Origin: Arcuatula senhousia
Lineage: Eukaryota; Mollusca; Bivalvia; Mytilida; Mytilidae
Direction of reading: 5' to 3'
DNA length: 64,000 bases
Assembly: GCA_963971305.1 (NCBI GenBank)
Contig: OZ020303.1
Span: 65,348,867-65,412,866, forward strand
The number at the start of each line of letters is the position of its first letter. Positions within the stretch are counted from its first letter, which is position 1. The translations under genes were made by a program, and so were the position numbers. Below, one piece after another: positions 34,876 through 44,690 of the stretch. The notes beneath the pieces are model-generated. The model had not been told where the DNA came from. It saw nothing but the letters and a program-made list of their open reading frames with translations, and did not search any database.

Positions 34876-36014
34876 GGAACGCCATAGCTGCCTTATGATG
34901 ATGAGTTTCATTATGTGATGATACTTTGTCATTATGTGATGGTACTTTGTCATTATGTGATGAAACTTCTTCATTATGTGGTGATACTTTGTCATTATGT
35001 GATGGTACTTCTTCATTATGTGATGATACTTTGTCATTATGTGGTGATTACTTTGTCATTATGTGATGATGCTTCTTCATTATGTGATGATACTTTGTCA
35101 TTATGTGATGATACTTTGTCTTTATGAGATCAAAGTTTATTATTATAAACAGCGCTGAAAAAATAGTCATTTCTTATTTTGTTCAACAGGTAGTTACCCC
35201 CCCCCCCCCCAAAAAAAAAATATCGTTTCCAAATGGTCGCTTTCCCGAATTTCAAATCAATATAACCAATATATAATTTATTATTAAATTAAATTAAACT
35301 TTGTAAACGACATTTTTCTCCTTTCATGCGGTTTTACTTAAAGATTCATTAACATGTTTTTTTTTTAGTTCTTTATTTTTAGCTCGGGATTTAAATCTAT
35401 GTTTTAAACTGTTCGGGTTTTAGCGTCTTTCATTCAAAAATGACAGAAAAAATATATACAATCTATCACTAGAGTTTGCGTCTATCAACACTAGTTAAAA
35501 AAACAAAGTAATTAACCACTAAAGAAGAAAAATGTTGTTACAAAGTTTTGATACATAATAAATTATTTATTGGTTATGGATTTGAAATTTGAGAAACCGA
35601 CCATTTAAAAAATATTTTTTGGGGGGGATACACAGAAAAACTACGCGTCGAACAAAATATTTGTCATAAGAAAAGAATAATTTTTTAGCGCTGTTCATAA
35701 TAATAAACTTTGATCTCATAAAGACAAAGTATCATCACATAATGACAAAGTATCATCACATAATGAAGAAGTATCATCACATAATGACAAAGTATCATCA
35801 CATAATGAAGAAGTACCATCACATAATGACAAAGTATCATCACATAATGACGAAGTATCATCACATAATGACAAAGTATCACCACATAATGAAGAAGTAT
35901 CATCACATAATGACAAAGTACCATCACATAATGACAAAGTACCATCACATAATGACAACGTATCATCACATAATGAAGAAGTATCATCATAAGGCAGCTA
36001 TGGCGTTCCATAGT
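34876..36014. mobile_element. Second foldback element: long inverted arms of 21-bp repeats
   Basis: The outer ends are inverted copies of tatggaacgccatagctgcc. Each arm is a 21-bp minisatellite (cattatgtgatgatactttgt and variants): left arm 34905-35125, right arm 35710-35990 in reverse. The inner edges are also inverted (gagatcaaagtttattatta...cagcgctgaa). The central about 460 bp contains outward-facing gaccattt motifs next to C-/G-runs (35195-35240, 35585-35630), like the MITEs at 495 and 11617. No clear target duplication. The layout matches foldback transposons; no transposase is present. Confidence 0.8.
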
Positions 36015-36079
36015 ATGGGGTGGGAAACAAAGGAAACATCAACTTTTAAAGAAAAAAAAAACACAAGAAAAAGGGGAGA

Positions 36080-36380
36080 GGTGGGTAGGGGCGGAAAATT
36101 TAGCCTATTTGGTGGTCCACAAAGTGATTGTTTACGTGCATGAAGCGTGGCACTCATCACACTCGTTGGCCCACTTTGGTCACCGGTCAGGGTTTCCCTA
36201 TTATAGGCCTCATAACCCTTGCGGACGAGGGCAACCCTATTAAGCCACCTAGGATACACACCTTGGTCGCGCTGTGGGCTGATCACTGACCCGACGTCAG
36301 AATCCCAGTGACCCTAAGTCGCCTCTTACGACAAGCTAGGCTCTGCTGTGGGCCTATTCGCCACCCGGGTCCCACACGGG
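36080..36380. other. GC-rich island of unknown nature
   Basis: About 300 bp, markedly more GC-rich than all neighbours, with 'cttgcggacgagggcaacc', 'ggtcgcgctgtgggctgatc', and the hairpin-capable gtcgcctcttacgac. No ORF with recognisable product. It is likely part of a dispersed element whose body is elsewhere. It lies just upstream of the tandem duplication. Confidence 0.5.
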
Positions 36381-36420
36381 ACTGATAAAGTTGGATTTTC
36401 TTGCGAAGCTTTGGACAAAT

Positions 36421-38138
36421 TATGTAATAAATATTGAAGTCACGTTTTGTTTTCACTTTTCAACAGAAAAAAGACGAATAAACTGCATGTCCGCCAAACT
36501 ATAAATTAACAGAAATATAGGATATCTTATAAGAACCACCAAAGACAAGGGACTCTAAGAAATAAAGCAATAATTTCATAATAGCTGTAATATCTTTTTT
36601 ATTTTATTTATCTATATCTTTTAATAAGGATCGTGGCTACATTTGCAACTCCATTTTCTAAGGAATTAAAACTCATTAGACAAGGTTCATAATTTCCCCT
36701 TTACATTTTTTTTTTCAAAACTTGTAACATTTGTGTGAAGTTCGTCTTCAGTAAAGATTATGGTACGTTTTTGTTTTTTAAATTCTTAAGAATAAATCTT
36801 TAAAAATCGCCAAAATCTAAACATCTTGGTCTAAAGGCCCTTTTACACTGTACATCAAGTCATATATTTCAATAAAATATACAACACTTGCGTTTACACC
36901 GTACATTTGTATTTCATGAATTATACTACATAGTGGTGGTTTTAATAATTTTTTGTACCTTTGTGCTTAACCTCTTACCTCAAATACTTTAATTTATAAT
37001 TGGCCTATTCCCTATTTCATATGTGAAAGGACCTTAAGTTCCTTTTTGCATTGCCTGACGCAATTTGATAAAATATAAAAAATGAACCAATTCAAATAAA
37101 TAAATAAGATAACAGTTAGTCCCGCTCAAACTGTCAAATAACAGTAATAAAAGCTGAATACCATACAGTTTACCCGTGTATTTTGTAGCAAGAAAAAAAA
37201 TAAAAAACAAAACCGCATATATATGCCACAATATTTTTTAACCATGTCAATGTTTGAAATTTGCTTAAAATACAAATAAGAAGAAACGTTTATGTTTATC
37301 TTGAAATATCCCTTAATACATGTAATATGCCAAAAAGTTGAAGTAAGAAAAAAGTTATCCATTGTCCATGACATGAATGAGGGGGGGGGGGGGGTAGGAC
37401 CTTTTTCGGGACACCGGGATTGGCCATATTTAAGCTCGGGATTCCGGGATTTGGACAATTTAAGTTCGGGATTCCGGGATAAAATTATATCATCTTTACC
37501 GGGCTTCGGGATTTTCTCATTTTTAAGTCGGGATGACGGGATTTTGTAAAAATTAGTTCGGGATTCCGGGATCAGACCCCCTCCTACCCCCCCTCATGAA
37601 TGTTGATTCAAATGTTACTGAACTTGAAGTTACTGAGATATGCTAACACACAATGGACAATTTACATATAATGATTGATCAAATTATTGATTATTGATTA
37701 AATTTGGTTTTATCTCAACTAAATAATAAGTATGTATGTGTGAAAAGGTCACCAACAGATAGATTTCCAGCTATAGTCATGTTACATAACTCGTTATCAG
37801 TGGTGAAAAAAATTCAAATAGAGTTATCTACCCTGAATTTGTCCATGATTCTTGTAAGCTGGCAACCGGCTCCCTACTGTTCAGATAATTTATCTTCAGA
37901 TAACAGCGGGGTACCAGCCTATGATTCTTGGACATGGACAGTCATATTTGACGTTATATTTTTGTTAACCTTTCGAGTTAATTATTTTCTTTTTTCAGAC
38001 GTAAATATGAATCGGAGAACATCGGAACATCTGGTCAAACGACGGAGTTGTAAATAATTGAGTAAAATGGTTAATTACTTTGAGTTTGAACCAACTGAGT
38101 TTCCTAAATGGAGAGAGAAAAATGAAAAGTTCAAAAAC
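36421..38138. repeat. Tandem duplication, copy 1 (1,718 bp)
   Basis: Repeats almost base for base at 38139-39853, starting tatgtaataaatattgaagt. The differences seen are a G-run about 3 bases longer and one T/C change (near 37337 against 39055). The unit covers the 5' flank, the probable 3' splice site, the leader, and about the first 24 codons of the Fic gene. Confidence 0.92.
37372..37605. mobile_element. G-run element with internal CGGGATT repeats (first copy)
   Basis: Flanked by inverted catgaatgaggggggg / ccccccctcatgaatg. The interior is made of 'ttcgggattccgggat' units, about eight times, some degenerate. It is duplicated at 39090-39320 as part of the larger tandem duplication. Non-coding; the G-run and GGG motifs could form G-quadruplexes. 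Confidence 0.55.
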
Positions 38139-38225
38139 TATGTAATAAATATTGAAGTCACGTTTTGTTTTCACTTTTCAACAGAAAAAAGACGAATAAA
38201 CTGCATGTCCGCCAAACTATAAATT
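38067..38225 (+). pseudogene. Truncated 5' end of the Fic gene
   Basis: Begins with the same ATG and the same residues MVNYFEFEPTEFPKWREKNE as the gene at 39782, then at the duplication junction (38138/38139) runs into upstream flank and soon stops. It is a by-product of the tandem duplication, not a functional gene. Confidence 0.85.
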
Positions 38226-39089
38226 AACAGAAATATAGGATATCTTATAAGAACCACCAAAGACAAGGGACTCTAAGAAATAAAGCAATAATTTCATAAT
38301 AGCTGTAATATCTTTTTTATTTTATTTATCTATATCTTTTAATAAGGATCGTGGCTACATTTGCAACTCCATTTTCTAAGGAATTAAAACTCATTAGACA
38401 AGGTTCATAATTTCCCCTTTACATTTTTTTTTTCAAAACTTGTAACATTTGTGTGAAGTTCGTCTTCAGTAAAGATTATGGTACGTTTTTGTTTTTTAAA
38501 TTCTTAAGAATAAATCTTTAAAAATCGCCAAAATCTAAACATCTTGGTCTAAAGGCCCTTTTACACTGTACATCAAGTCATATATTTCAATAAAATATAC
38601 AACACTTGCGTTTACACCGTACATTTGTATTTCATGAATTATACTACATAGTGGTGGTTTTAATAATTTTTTGTACCTTTGTGCTTAACCTCTTACCTCA
38701 AATACTTTAATTTATAATTGGCCTATTCCCTATTTCATATGTGAAAGGACCTTAAGTTCCTTTTTGCATTGCCTGACGCAATTTGATAAAATATAAAAAA
38801 TGAACCAATTCAAATAAATAAATAAGATAACAGTTAGTCCCGCTCAAACTGTCAAATAACAGTAATAAAAGCTGAATACCATACAGTTTACCCGTGTATT
38901 TTGTAGCAAGAAAAAAAATAAAAAACAAAACCGCATATATATGCCACAATATTTTTTAACCATGTCAATGTTTGAAATTTGCTTAAAATACAAATAAGAA
39001 GAAACGTTTATGTTTATCTTGAAATATCCCTTAATACATGTAATATGCCAAAAAGCTGAAGTAAGAAAAAAGTTATCCATTGTCCATGA

Positions 39090-39320
39090 CATGAATGAGG
39101 GGGGGGGGGTAGGACCTTTTTCGGGACACCGGGATTGGCCATATTTAAGCTCGGGATTCCGGGATTTGGACAATTTAAGTTCGGGATTCCGGGATAAAAT
39201 TATATCATCTTTACCGGGCTTCGGGATTTTCTCATTTTTAAGTCGGGATGACGGGATTTTGTAAAAATTAGTTCGGGATTCCGGGATCAGACCCCCTCCT
39301 ACCCCCCCTCATGAATGTTG
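39090..39320. mobile_element. G-run element with internal CGGGATT repeats (second copy)
   Basis: Same element as 37372-37605, with a shorter G-run. Confidence 0.5.
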
Positions 39321-39714
39321 ATTCAAATGTTACTGAACTTGAAGTTACTGAGATATGCTAACACACAATGGACAATTTACATATAATGATTGATCAAATT
39401 ATTGATTATTGATTAAATTTGGTTTTATCTCAACTAAATAATAAGTATGTATGTGTGAAAAGGTCACCAACAGATAGATTTCCAGCTATAGTCATGTTAC
39501 ATAACTCGTTATCAGTGGTGAAAAAAATTCAAATAGAGTTATCTACCCTGAATTTGTCCATGATTCTTGTAAGCTGGCAACCGGCTCCCTACTGTTCAGA
39601 TAATTTATCTTCAGATAACAGCGGGGTACCAGCCTATGATTCTTGGACATGGACAGTCATATTTGACGTTATATTTTTGTTAACCTTTCGAGTTAATTAT
39701 TTTCTTTTTTCAGA

Positions 39715-39772
39715 CGTAAATATGAATCGGAGAACATCGGAACATCTGGTCAAACGACGGAGTTGTAAATAA
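39715..39772 (+). promoter_or_regulatory. Leader with short upstream ORF before the Fic start
   Basis: A polypyrimidine tract ending ttttttcag at about 39714 looks like a 3' splice site, so the Fic mRNA probably has an upstream non-coding exon. A 16-codon upstream ORF (39722-39772, MNRRTSEHLVKRRSCK) ends 10 bases before the Fic ATG and could reduce its translation. This is inference from sequence only. Confidence 0.45.
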
Positions 39773-39781
39773 TTGAGTAAA

Positions 39782-40990
39782 ATGGTTAATTACTTTGAGT
39801 TTGAACCAACTGAGTTTCCTAAATGGAGAGAGAAAAATGAAAAGTTCAAAAAACTTCCTTCTGTAAGCCAGATGATCAAAGATATTACGGGCTACTCTGA
39901 GCAATGGGCACAACTTTCAAAAAAGTTTACAAATATGGTACCAGCTATCCGACGCAGAATGGTTATAGAATTCCTCCATAAACTTCAACAAGAGGAAGAC
40001 ATAGGCGTCCAAGATAAAGGTACCATTGAAAAGATGTTTGACCAGGAGAATAGTGACAGAGACAACGAGCCGCCATTAAAAAGGAAAAGGATGGAAAGCA
40101 AAAAGGACGAAGAGGACACTTCACTTGCGAAAGAGGAAGATTGTAGCGATGAACAAAATAATATAAGTAGCTTGCCTGACATAGACGACATATTTCCTGA
40201 AGAGCCTGATCAGGATCAAAATTTGAAAAAGCTAAAAGAGACAAAGAATTTATTAAAAGGGTACTGGCATTTGAAAGAAGAACTTGAAAAACTCTCCGAA
40301 AAAGAGAGATCCGAATATGCTGGAGAAATAGAGGTCCCAGTATGCATTAAGAACCTTCATAAAATTTTAATGGAAGATCTTATTCCACCAGACCGCACAC
40401 AACCGGGAGAATTCAGTACTTTACCCCGTTCTACAACGTTTAACGGCAAGGAACATCTCTACCCATCATTTGCAACAAAAGCTATAGCCTATGATGCAGT
40501 CGATCAATTGACATTAGAATATAATACATTGGTTCGAAAAATTCCCAGCAAAATAAGTCATGAAAAAGTTGAAATGGCACTTAAAAGCGCTACATTGTTA
40601 CTCTTTGGTTTTCTGACTCTCCATCCTTTTTCAGATGGCAATGGTCGATTGGCACGTCTTCTTTGCAACCATTGCTTAAGAATGACATTTTGTCCGTTTC
40701 CTACTGCGATTTATAACATGTTTTCCCCCTCGACACGTGATGACTATCTTGATGCTATTGTTAACGGCAGGACGTGTTTAAAATTAAATGAAGATCAGAT
40801 CAAAGACGAATGTGTTGCTAGGAAAGAAGTTTTGGAAATTTTAGCACAAGGTCCTTCTGATCTCTGTTCGCTTGTAATAGAGAGTAATTGGTTTACATGG
40901 AGAAAGTTTCTTTATGAACTAGGAATAAATATTGAACTACTTGACTTTGAAAAAAGAAACCTGGCAGTGAAAGAAGTTTTTAGTACTTAA
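39782..40990 (+). CDS. Fic-domain protein (predicted AMPylase / nucleotidyl transferase family)
   Basis: A 402-residue single-exon coding sequence. The Fic motif HPFSDGNGRLAR is at residues 281-292 and matches HPFx(D/E)GNGRxxR, with the catalytic His and the acidic and Arg residues present. An upstream flap-like segment is PGEFSTLPRSTTFNGKEHLYP (about 208-228). Residues 90-150 are acidic and low-complexity, with a basic PPLKRKRMESKK stretch that could be a nuclear localisation signal. There is no signal peptide or membrane segment, unlike animal FICD (ER, TPR repeats), so this is a different Fic subfamily. I see no (S/T)xxxE(G/N) inhibitory motif. By family knowledge Fic domains usually transfer AMP to a hydroxyl; the target here is unknown. 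The frame opens at a TTG three codons earlier, but the ATG at 39782 is the better start. Confidence 0.88.
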   Translation: MVNYFEFEPTEFPKWREKNEKFKKLPSVSQMIKDITGYSEQWAQLSKKFTNMVPAIRRRMVIEFLHKLQQEEDIGVQDKGTIEKMFDQENSDRDNEPPLKRKRMESKKDEEDTSLAKEEDCSDEQNNISSLPDIDDIFPEEPDQDQNLKKLKETKNLLKGYWHLKEELEKLSEKERSEYAGEIEVPVCIKNLHKILMEDLIPPDRTQPGEFSTLPRSTTFNGKEHLYPSFATKAIAYDAVDQLTLEYNTLVRKIPSKISHEKVEMALKSATLLLFGFLTLHPFSDGNGRLARLLCNHCLRMTFCPFPTAIYNMFSPSTRDDYLDAIVNGRTCLKLNEDQIKDECVARKEVLEILAQGPSDLCSLVIESNWFTWRKFLYELGINIELLDFEKRNLAVKEVFST

Positions 40991-41777
40991 ATGGAATAAC
41001 TAGTAGTGCATGGTGTTAGTGCCTAATCCTTTAGTTACTAAGGGTATTAAATAAACTGATTTTCATATTGTTGAAAGTTAAGAGGTTATAATTTGTTAGA
41101 GTCAAAATAATCTGCAATACAAGTAAATTCACAAGAGCTTTTCAACTAAAAATTTTTAAACGAGTTGTTATAAATTGAGAAAAATTATTGCCCGGAAGTA
41201 CAATAATGATATAGTTTATAATCATATCAGAATGTAGTGCAATAACTTGTTTTTGTTGTAGTTTATTTTTTAGCTTTCTTTGTTGTTGAAACATCTGCTT
41301 CTTTTTTAGCCTTTCCACCATTTTATTGTTTTTTAAATGTTTGTATATTAGAATTTAATAAAAGGTCTATATTGATACTATTTTTTATGGTTTATAATTT
41401 GATATTATTAGAGTTTGAATCGCCAGCTTGACAACATCGCTAATTCTCAATAAGGAACTACCATCTGAACTTTTGGCTTTGATCAATACAAACAGCTTGG
41501 ATAACAGGTAGATGAGATGGACTTTCTCAGCCTCTACAGATAGAACTATTTGGTCGATAGCGAAGGACCCTCCAAAGACGTCCACCACCAACCAGGCCCC
41601 GAAGAAGAAGTACCAGTCACCTTCTACGAAGCATAACACTCAGCGGTTACTTCGGTACAAGGTAGCTAGGAAGGCCGTTGTAACAGACAGAAGCTCTATT
41701 TCAATACAGTCAGAAACAGCTGGATAGTCAGAACGCCTAAAACCAATATTTTTATAACGAAACTTTTACAAGATGTA
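40991..41777. other. 3' flank of the Fic gene
   Basis: Candidate polyadenylation motifs: 'attaaataaa' near 41047 and 'tttaataaaa' near 41353. A basic, proline- and threonine-rich open frame at 41512-41727 (+) starts MRWTFSASTDRTIWS and is followed by no recognised domain. I could not assign it. Confidence 0.35.
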
Positions 41778-42112
41778 CAACCCGTCCGATTTAACTATGG
41801 ACTTTCGATTGAAGAGTGCAAACACATCAATTAAAATTTACGTCGTCATGAACAAGCCAATCGGTAACAAAAACCGCAAAACGTCACAGTAAGAAAAACC
41901 AACGTCAGCCGACTATTCATCAATATCCAATCAGATTTAATGTTTGAACGACCCATTCATTCAATCAATGTATTTTTATGTAATCAAATGTAACGATTTG
42001 TGGTTTTTGTTAACGTTTGGCTTTGTTCATGACGACGTAAATTTTCATTGTTGTGTTTGCACACTTCACTTTACGCTACAATCGAAAGTCCATAGTTAAA
42101 TCGGACGGGTTG
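41778..42112. mobile_element. 335-bp MITE with long TIRs and TA target duplication
   Basis: The ends are inverted: caacccgtccgatttaacta followed by 'tggactttcgattg'. The arms extend about 100 bp, including 'aaatttacgtcgtcatgaac' on the left and its inverse near 42020-42045. TA flanks each side (41776-41777, 42113-42114). Tc1/mariner-type TA targeting fits; no coding. Confidence 0.8.
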
Positions 42113-42114
42113 TA

Positions 42115-43817
42115 TCTATATTTATTAATTAATCCAACAATACATTTAAGACAGATAATAATAGATCGTTTTGGGCTTTTGTGAAATAATACTAAAATAA
42201 AAAGAACAGAATTCCTTTCTTTTCACCGAGAGCAAAAATTATAAGTTAGACGAACGTTATGAATGCGTTCTACAGTCGTTACACATGCGCTAGACAATCG
42301 TCAAGTACGCTGGACAAACGCTATAGATAAGTTTTGAATAAGTTTGTCGTGCGTTGCAGATAGTTAGCCTGAGGCTTTGTGGTCGTTCACAGAGATATTT
42401 TTTCTAACTTTTTACAGCGACTGCCAACGTGTTCAAACGTTTTAGAAAATTATTCGAATGCTCGGCACACGTTAAGTTGGCTAAAACGTTATATTGTGAC
42501 AGGGCCATAAGTCTGAGCGTTTTGCAACGACAAAAATAACGAAATCTATATCTTTTGTTATAATGTTTTAATCTATTAATATAATTTTTTTTTATCGAAC
42601 ACCCTTATATTACTGCAGATATATGCTTTTGCTTGGTTGCTATTCTCTACCTTTTGCAGATTTGTGTCTCGCCTTTTGGGGAAGCGAAGTTAGTAACTTT
42701 TTCACGACTAAGTCGGTTAACATAATACATAACTTTTCAAGACTTTATATAATTTTATGAAACTTACCAACATTGTAGTTTTCAGGTGATAATATGTTAA
42801 AGATAAAGGTTACTAGTAATTAAAACTTGGATTTTGAGGATAAGCTTTAAAACTTTGACTTGCTCCTTGGCTTTACAGATTTTATTAAACTTGCACACAT
42901 TCATTGCGTGTAACTTAGGAGATGACAGAGTTTCACAAGTTACACAGTGAGTGCCACATTTTGAAATGTTATTTCTTCATAGACAGAAAAAATATTGCGG
43001 TCATTCCTTAAAATATACAGGATTATGATATGATGTGCTCGTAGTACACTTCCAGATTTCAATCCCTCAGATCAAATGAGCATGCAAAGTTTGGCTTTTT
43101 AAAGAGTTCTTCTAATCATTATACGGTATATATATTTATTTCTTAGCATAATTGATCTTCGTAAATTCCCTTAGTTTTCCTTGCAATGCGATCAAAAATT
43201 AAAAACTTTCTACACTTCCTAACCATCTAATTTGATCTCGTTATAAACATGCAAGTGATTGCGTTGTTGGTGATAGGTTGACTTAATCAATCTCAAACGC
43301 ATAATCCATTTTTAGTGGATAAGTTCAAATGAACCTGTATTTTTTACCAAACAAGTCCATGTCAGACATTTGTTGATGAGATCCATGTTTGCAATGCTTG
43401 TGTAATAACTCGGTTTTTTTAAACAATGTCTTTTTAAAGATAAGAATCATATTGTGCATGCTGCTTTTTTCTTTTGCGACATACATGCGAGCATTCTAAA
43501 CATGATTCCCAAATCGGAGATTCAACAAAGACATTTAATGTACATGTAAATATTGCAACAATACTAGTTTTTAATGATTGTTTAAAGCTCTGATATGTAA
43601 CTAGTATTTTACTAAGATGACCTAATCTAAGCAAAACAGGAAGATACATACTAGGAGAATAAAAAATACTTATATGTAAGACCCACGGGCAAAAACAAAA
43701 CACCCCCACCCCCCCCCCCCAAAAAAAACAAAACTTTTATGTTATTTTCTCTTTGTCAAAAAGATATTTTTTTCTTTGACAATTTAGGATTCGGTTTGAA
43801 TCATACACATTTCTCAA
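42115..43817. other. Long intergenic stretch
   Basis: AT-rich. A C-run followed by an A-run is near 43705-43730. No exon or RNA gene seen. Confidence 0.35.
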
Positions 43818-43949
43818 CCTAGGGTCAACTGCAGAACTACGGACAGCGACCACTGGTTAAGTTGAATGCTGATGGCTTTTTTTTAAAATTGTCCTTTACA
43901 TTGTAGGTCGTGTCGCGTACACTTATTCCACATCTCATCATCTTCTATA
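43818..43949 (+). repeat. SINE-like dispersed repeat, plus-strand copy
   Basis: Contains 'agggtcaactgcagaactacggacagcgacc', 'ttgaatgctgatggc', 'aaaattgtcctt' and 'gtcgtgtcgcgtacacttattcc' in family order. Confidence 0.65.
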
Positions 43950-44227
43950 AACGCCCTCATATATAATAATCACAATTGTCCAGACTAATTCTCTCATGGG
44001 GAATTGAACTTTTATCGATTTGATTTTTAAAGCGTGTTTGTGCTGTGTCAAGATAAACAAAAGGGGAAGGTTGGGCCCAAAAAACTAGTTTAACCCCGCC
44101 ACATTTTATATGTGCCTGTCCTTGTCAAAGCTTTTGTGTGTCCCTGTTAACTATCTGTTTTTTGTTCTATGTCCAGAAATGGGTCTTTCGTTGATAATCT
44201 TGGGATTTGTATTGTTTTGTATTTTTA

Positions 44228-44374
44228 GTCTTGGGTCAATGCAAGACAGCGGGCAGTGACCTCTGGTCATGTTGAAGACTGCTGGCTGATTTCCATTGTG
44301 ATTTTTTAAATTGCCGTTTCTTTAATGTTGGTTGTATCGCGTACACTTATTCCACAACTCTTTATCGTCTATTT
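44228..44374 (+). repeat. SINE-like dispersed repeat, plus-strand copy
   Basis: Well preserved: 'cttgggtcaatgcaagacagcggg', 'catgttgaagactgctggctg', 'ttccattgtgattttttaaattgccg', 'tcgcgtacacttattcc', ending 'tttatcgtctattt'. It lies about 280 bp downstream of another copy in the same orientation. Confidence 0.7.
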
Positions 44375-44690
44375 GTACAACATAACTGTATGTGTAAGTA
44401 AAACATGTTAATAACAGAGAAGAACAAAAAATGTTTGTTTTTAGGCAAACAGAACAAAACCTTATGTAGTCGTTAGAGTAGTGATCATTTACGGAGTGAT
44501 CTTCCTGCCTCCAGTATAAAATAGGCTTTATATTCTATGGTACTTTTCAATATTTGTTAACATGAGACACACTTTTATATACCTCAATTTTTATTGGCAT
44601 TTTATGTGACCGACACAAAATTTATTTGTTCCTTTTCATTTTACAAAACGAACTATATAGTTGGAAGCGATTGAATAAACATTATGTAAT

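Larger units (their letters stand above)
38139..39853. repeat. Tandem duplication, copy 2
   Basis: Second copy of the 1.7-kb unit. It continues uninterrupted into the full Fic coding sequence, so this is the copy adjoining the intact gene. The near identity means either a very recent duplication or an assembly artefact (unmerged haplotypes). Confidence 0.92.

Noticed and set aside
34900..36000. Open frames such as MTKYHHIMKKYHHIM and LCDDTLSLCDDT on both strands
   Set aside because: These are translations of the 21-bp minisatellite of the foldback element; being a multiple of three, it stays open in several frames. Not genes.
36300..36370. Possible tRNA or snRNA in the GC-rich island
   Set aside because: A GTCG/CGAC stem is visible, but no cloverleaf, anticodon arm or consensus B box could be built.
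37290..37460. Possible protein MFILKYPLIHVICQK... ending in SSGFRD repeats
   Set aside because: The SSGFRD repeats come from the CGGGATT minisatellite; differs between the two copies by indels in the G-run.
37704..38057. 117-residue frame, repeated at 39419-39772
   Set aside because: The frame lacks an ATG at its start, spans a likely intron/3' splice site before the Fic leader, and is just the duplicated region.
41512..41727. Basic 71-residue frame MRWTFSASTDRTIWS...
   Set aside because: No domain or exon boundary recognised; might be a retroelement fragment but I could not place it.
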